Shown here: positions 61,141 through 64,000 of the stretch, in pieces
Layout of the letters: every line of letters begins with the position of its first letter
How positions within the stretch are numbered: the stretch's first letter is position 1
Assembly: GCF_000173915.1 (NCBI RefSeq)
Contig: NZ_ACDZ02000006.1
Span: forward strand, 116,992-180,991
Direction: 5' to 3'
Source: Gemella haemolysans ATCC 10379
GTDB taxonomy: Bacteria > Bacillota > Bacilli > Staphylococcales > Gemellaceae
Length of the DNA stretch: 64,000 nt
Made by a program: the position numbers and the translations under genes
Notes under the pieces: generated by a model
The model's input: the letters and a program-made list of their open reading frames with translations, nothing else
Told to the model about the DNA's origin: nothing
The model's database searches: none

Positions 61141-63999
61141 TTATTTTTCTTCCGTTGAATTATTTGAAGTTTCTTCTTTTGGTGTAGTTGTGTTGTTAGA
61201 AGTTTCTTCTTTTTCTGTGTTGTTTTTTGGTTCTACTGTAGTTGTATCACTATTGCTATTAGAAACTTCATTTTCTGAGTTAAGAGTCGCACCATTTTCA
61301 TTTTCTGTTGAAGATTCTTTTGGTTTAGCATTTGCTAATAATGCAGCAAGTAATCTGTCGATATCATTAATTAATATTGTTTCAGCTTTTCCACCAAGTG
61401 TGAAGTTTACAGCTTTTCCATATGGTGTTTCAATAACATTTAATGAATCTGGAGAAAGTTTAAAGATTCCTGCAAGTAAGTTTACTTTTGCAGTTTCTTC
61501 TGGAGTAAGTTCTACTTTTTTATTATCTGTCGTATTATTTTCTTCTTTAGGTGTACTTACTTCACTGTTAGGTTGATTTCCTGTATTACTGTTATTATTT
61601 GTGTTATTGTCTTTTTCTTCTTCTGGTTTTGCTTCAGTAGTTGGTTTAGTAGATTCAGATTTCTCTGTTGTTTTATTTGCATATTTTTCAAAATCTGCTT
61701 TATCATATTTGGCATTAGAGAATTCAATTGGGAATGAAGGATCGTTAGCTTCTTTAGAGAATTGATCAGCTGAAGAACGAAGAGTTGTACCATCACTGTC
61801 AGTTTCATTTAATTTATTATAGTTTTCACCGAATTCTACTTTTGAACTTTCATTGTGTTCTAACGCGTAATGAAGAGCGTTTTTAGCATTAATAAGTCTT
61901 GTTACAAGTGTTCTCATTGGTGTTCTAGTGATGAATGCTTGAGATTCATAAGAATCTTTTACAAGAGAAGCAAGTTCTTCACGTAGTTGGTTATCAATTT
62001 TATCACTATCTATATTTTCTAAGAAGTATTTAATGTAACTTACAGTTGTAATACTTTCACGATCTTCGAATTTTTGAAGTTCATCTAACATATGACTAAC
62101 TTTGTTTAGTGTATTAGCATCTTTATTTGAGCTAGCTTCATTTAACTCGTTAGTTAAGTCAGTTTTTGAAAGACCATATTTTTCAATATCAGTGTCTTTG
62201 ATTCTATTTAGTAGAGTATTATATTTTTTAACTAATTCATCATTTTTAGAAGTATCTGAATTAGCTTCTTCTTGGATGTATTTTTTATCAAAATTATTTA
62301 ACATTTCAAGGTAACCGTTAGTAGAGTTAGTTGGTAATTCTTCTATTGTTGCACGTAATTGATCTAGTGCACGATTTACACGGTTTGCTTGTTTTTTATC
62401 ATTGCTGTGTTTAGCAAGGTTATTAGCTTTAAGTTCCTCGATACGTTTGAATACAGTTTCTTTATCGAAATCTCCAGAAACATAGTTTCCTGTGATATTA
62501 GGAATTCTATTTTTGTAATAGATGTCTGCTCCTTTAGATAAAATTTTAACAAAGTGATCATGATCTCCGTGAGGAATTACAAATTTATCCCCATCACGTT
62601 TAATTTTATCTGCAGGAATACCTGTACGTTTTGATAAAGCAAGTAATTCATTTTCAAAATCCACTTCATCGTCACCTGTAACCTCTGGAATATGGAATTT
62701 TTCACGAGGAATTAGGTATGGGTGAATGTGTGTTGGATCGTAAGCGTGAGCTGGTTCATTAAATACGAAGAAATCTTTTGTAACTTTAACAGCTTCTTTT
62801 GGTACTCCGTAGACTTCAGCGATGTAATTAATTTGTTTTTGAATTTCTTCAGTAATATTTACGTCAGTCTCATCAATGTGAATTGCATTTAATAGTACAG
62901 TGTGACTATGATCCCCATGAGGATAAGTTAATGCTTGCCCGTTTTCAGTTTCTACTAATTTAATAAGTTTAGGGTCAATGCCTAGTATTTTAGCAAGGTG
63001 ATTAATTTTTTTAGTCACTTCTTCAGAATAATTATCTTTGTTTTCTTTTTCTGTATTATTTTCTTCTTTGTTGTTTTCTGCTGGCTTTTCAGTAGGAGCC
63101 ACAGCTACATCGTTAACATTAATATTATCTAATAATGTTGTTTTACCGTCATATGAAAGAGCATCTCCTTGTGCTGTAGATACATATTTAATTGTATTTT
63201 TATCGATGTTGTTTTTGCTTGATAAGTAATTTATTTTTTCAGTTACTTTGTCTTCTAATTCTTTATACTCTTTTTTAGCTTGTTTTAAATATTTTTCAGG
63301 AATTAATTTTTCAAATTTAGAATTCACTAGTTGTTTGTAAAATACAAAGTGTTGGTGTCCATTATGATCAATTACTAGTCCTAATGAAGTTGGAGTACCA
63401 ACAGTATTATCATTTAAAATAAATCCATCGCTAGTCTTAAATTGAACACCAGCAAATGATAAAACGCTAGGTCTTACAACCGTTTCTTCTACTTTTGGTT
63501 TCTCAACATCTTTCACTTCAGGTAAAGAAGGAGTTGGAATAACTGGAGCTGGTTTGACAGCTTCAACAGGTTTCTCAACATTTTTCACCTCAGGTAAAGA
63601 AGGAGTTGGAATAACTGGAGCTGGTTTGACAGCTTTAACAGGTTTCTCAACATTTTTCACCTCAGGTAAAGAAGGAGTTGGAATAACTGGAGCTGGTTTG
63701 ACAGCTTTAACAGGTTTCTCAACATTTTTCACCTCAGGTAAAGAAGGAGTTGGAATAACCGGAGCTGGTTTGACAGCTTCAACAGGTTTCTCAACATTTT
63801 TCACCTCAGGTAAAGAAGGAGTAGGTATAGCCGGAGCTGGTTTAACAGTTTCAGCAGGTTTATCTACTTTATTCTTTGGAATATAGTGGAAATGATCTCC
63901 ATGACGAACTGTATATCCATTTTCATCTTCAGCTACTATATCTTTTGGATCAAATTTATAGTCATCTCCGTGTTCTGATGAGTGTTCATGATGGTCATG
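61141..63999 (-). CDS. Second Pht-like histidine-triad surface protein (5' truncated by window)
   Basis: The frame is open from 63999 to a stop at 61141-61143, so the N-terminus lies beyond the window. The visible 952 residues begin HDHHEHSSEHGDDYKFDPKD, almost the same as residues 299-318 of the first Pht-like protein. Then HGDHFH, five 24-aa proline repeats, HNGHQH, HGDHSH, a THIH cluster, HGDHDH, helical regions, and a long Asn/Thr/Glu-rich low-complexity tail. No LRR and no LPXTG are seen. It is probably surface-associated and zinc-binding like Pht proteins. No terminator separates it from the serS promoter. A GTG at 63804 inside the repeats is not a start. Confidence 0.85.
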   Translation of the reverse strand, partial: HDHHEHSSEHGDDYKFDPKDIVAEDENGYTVRHGDHFHYIPKNKVDKPAETVKPAPAIPTPSLPEVKNVEKPVEAVKPAPVIPTPSLPEVKNVEKPVKAVKPAPVIPTPSLPEVKNVEKPVKAVKPAPVIPTPSLPEVKNVEKPVEAVKPAPVIPTPSLPEVKDVEKPKVEETVVRPSVLSFAGVQFKTSDGFILNDNTVGTPTSLGLVIDHNGHQHFVFYKQLVNSKFEKLIPEKYLKQAKKEYKELEDKVTEKINYLSSKNNIDKNTIKYVSTAQGDALSYDGKTTLLDNINVNDVAVAPTEKPAENNKEENNTEKENKDNYSEEVTKKINHLAKILGIDPKLIKLVETENGQALTYPHGDHSHTVLLNAIHIDETDVNITEEIQKQINYIAEVYGVPKEAVKVTKDFFVFNEPAHAYDPTHIHPYLIPREKFHIPEVTGDDEVDFENELLALSKRTGIPADKIKRDGDKFVIPHGDHDHFVKILSKGADIYYKNRIPNITGNYVSGDFDKETVFKRIEELKANNLAKHSNDKKQANRVNRALDQLRATIEELPTNSTNGYLEMLNNFDKKYIQEEANSDTSKNDELVKKYNTLLNRIKDTDIEKYGLSKTDLTNELNEASSNKDANTLNKVSHMLDELQKFEDRESITTVSYIKYFLENIDSDKIDNQLREELASLVKDSYESQAFITRTPMRTLVTRLINAKNALHYALEHNESSKVEFGENYNKLNETDSDGTTLRSSADQFSKEANDPSFPIEFSNAKYDKADFEKYANKTTEKSESTKPTTEAKPEEEKDNNTNNNSNTGNQPNSEVSTPKEENNTTDNKKVELTPEETAKVNLLAGIFKLSPDSLNVIETPYGKAVNFTLGGKAETILINDIDRLLAALLANAKPKESSTENENGATLNSENEVSNSNSDTTTVEPKNNTEKEETSNNTTTPKEETSNNSTEEK
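63496..63855 (-). repeat. Five 72-bp proline-rich repeats
   Basis: Same 24-aa unit as in the convergent gene. Copy 1 reads PAPAIPTP; two middle copies have KAV for EAV. Copy number differs (five against nine). Confidence 0.9.
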
Positions 64000-64000
64000 A

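Overview
The window looks like a chromosomal segment of a low-GC Firmicute, most probably Gemella or a close relative. This is inferred, not proven. The evidence is very AT-rich DNA, strong AGGAGG-type ribosome sites, YSIRK-type surface-protein signals, a seven-gene Mrp/Mnh antiporter operon as in staphylococci, and streptococcus-like histidine-triad (Pht) and LPXTG-like surface proteins. No prophage, insertion sequence, CRISPR array, tRNA or rRNA was seen.

Layout. 1-3.3 kb: end of mutL, then miaA and a SulP anion transporter. 4.0-10.5 kb: a giant YSIRK/sortase-anchored repeat adhesin broken by four insertions. 10.9-14.4 kb: a small membrane protein and a MarR regulator, each interrupted by an in-frame TAA, then a two-gene osmolyte/ergothioneine-type ABC transporter. 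14.5-22.7 kb: recX, lepA, hemW, rnc, smc. 22.7-26.2 kb: a TDT-family transporter diverging from a TetR regulator with an ABC exporter. 26.2-29.7 kb: a manganese/zinc ABC operon with a ScaR/MntR-like operator, followed by a gene-poor stretch holding a strong candidate small RNA. 29.7-37.0 kb: glmM and mnhABCDEFG. 37.4-47.1 kb: deoD, a phosphosugar mutase, a thioesterase, pepT, metG, a membrane-anchored charged-helix protein and tpx. 47.1-51.6 kb: an ECF transporter, then whiA and a NUDIX gene, both frameshifted. 51.7-64 kb: gltS, a small YSIRK/LPKTG protein with a structured leader, a Pht/leucine-rich-repeat protein, serS with a T-box, and a second, convergent Pht-like gene running off the window.

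Themes. Surface adhesion and metal handling dominate the accessory genes: three wall or surface repeat proteins, two histidine-triad proteins and the metal ABC transporter. The two histidine-triad genes face each other across serS and share a nearly identical module plus the same 72-bp proline repeat, so they form a natural inversion substrate. Seven or more reading-frame lesions lie in otherwise conserved genes. Several are single-base changes in homopolymers (whiA, NUDIX), so part of the damage may be sequencing or assembly error.
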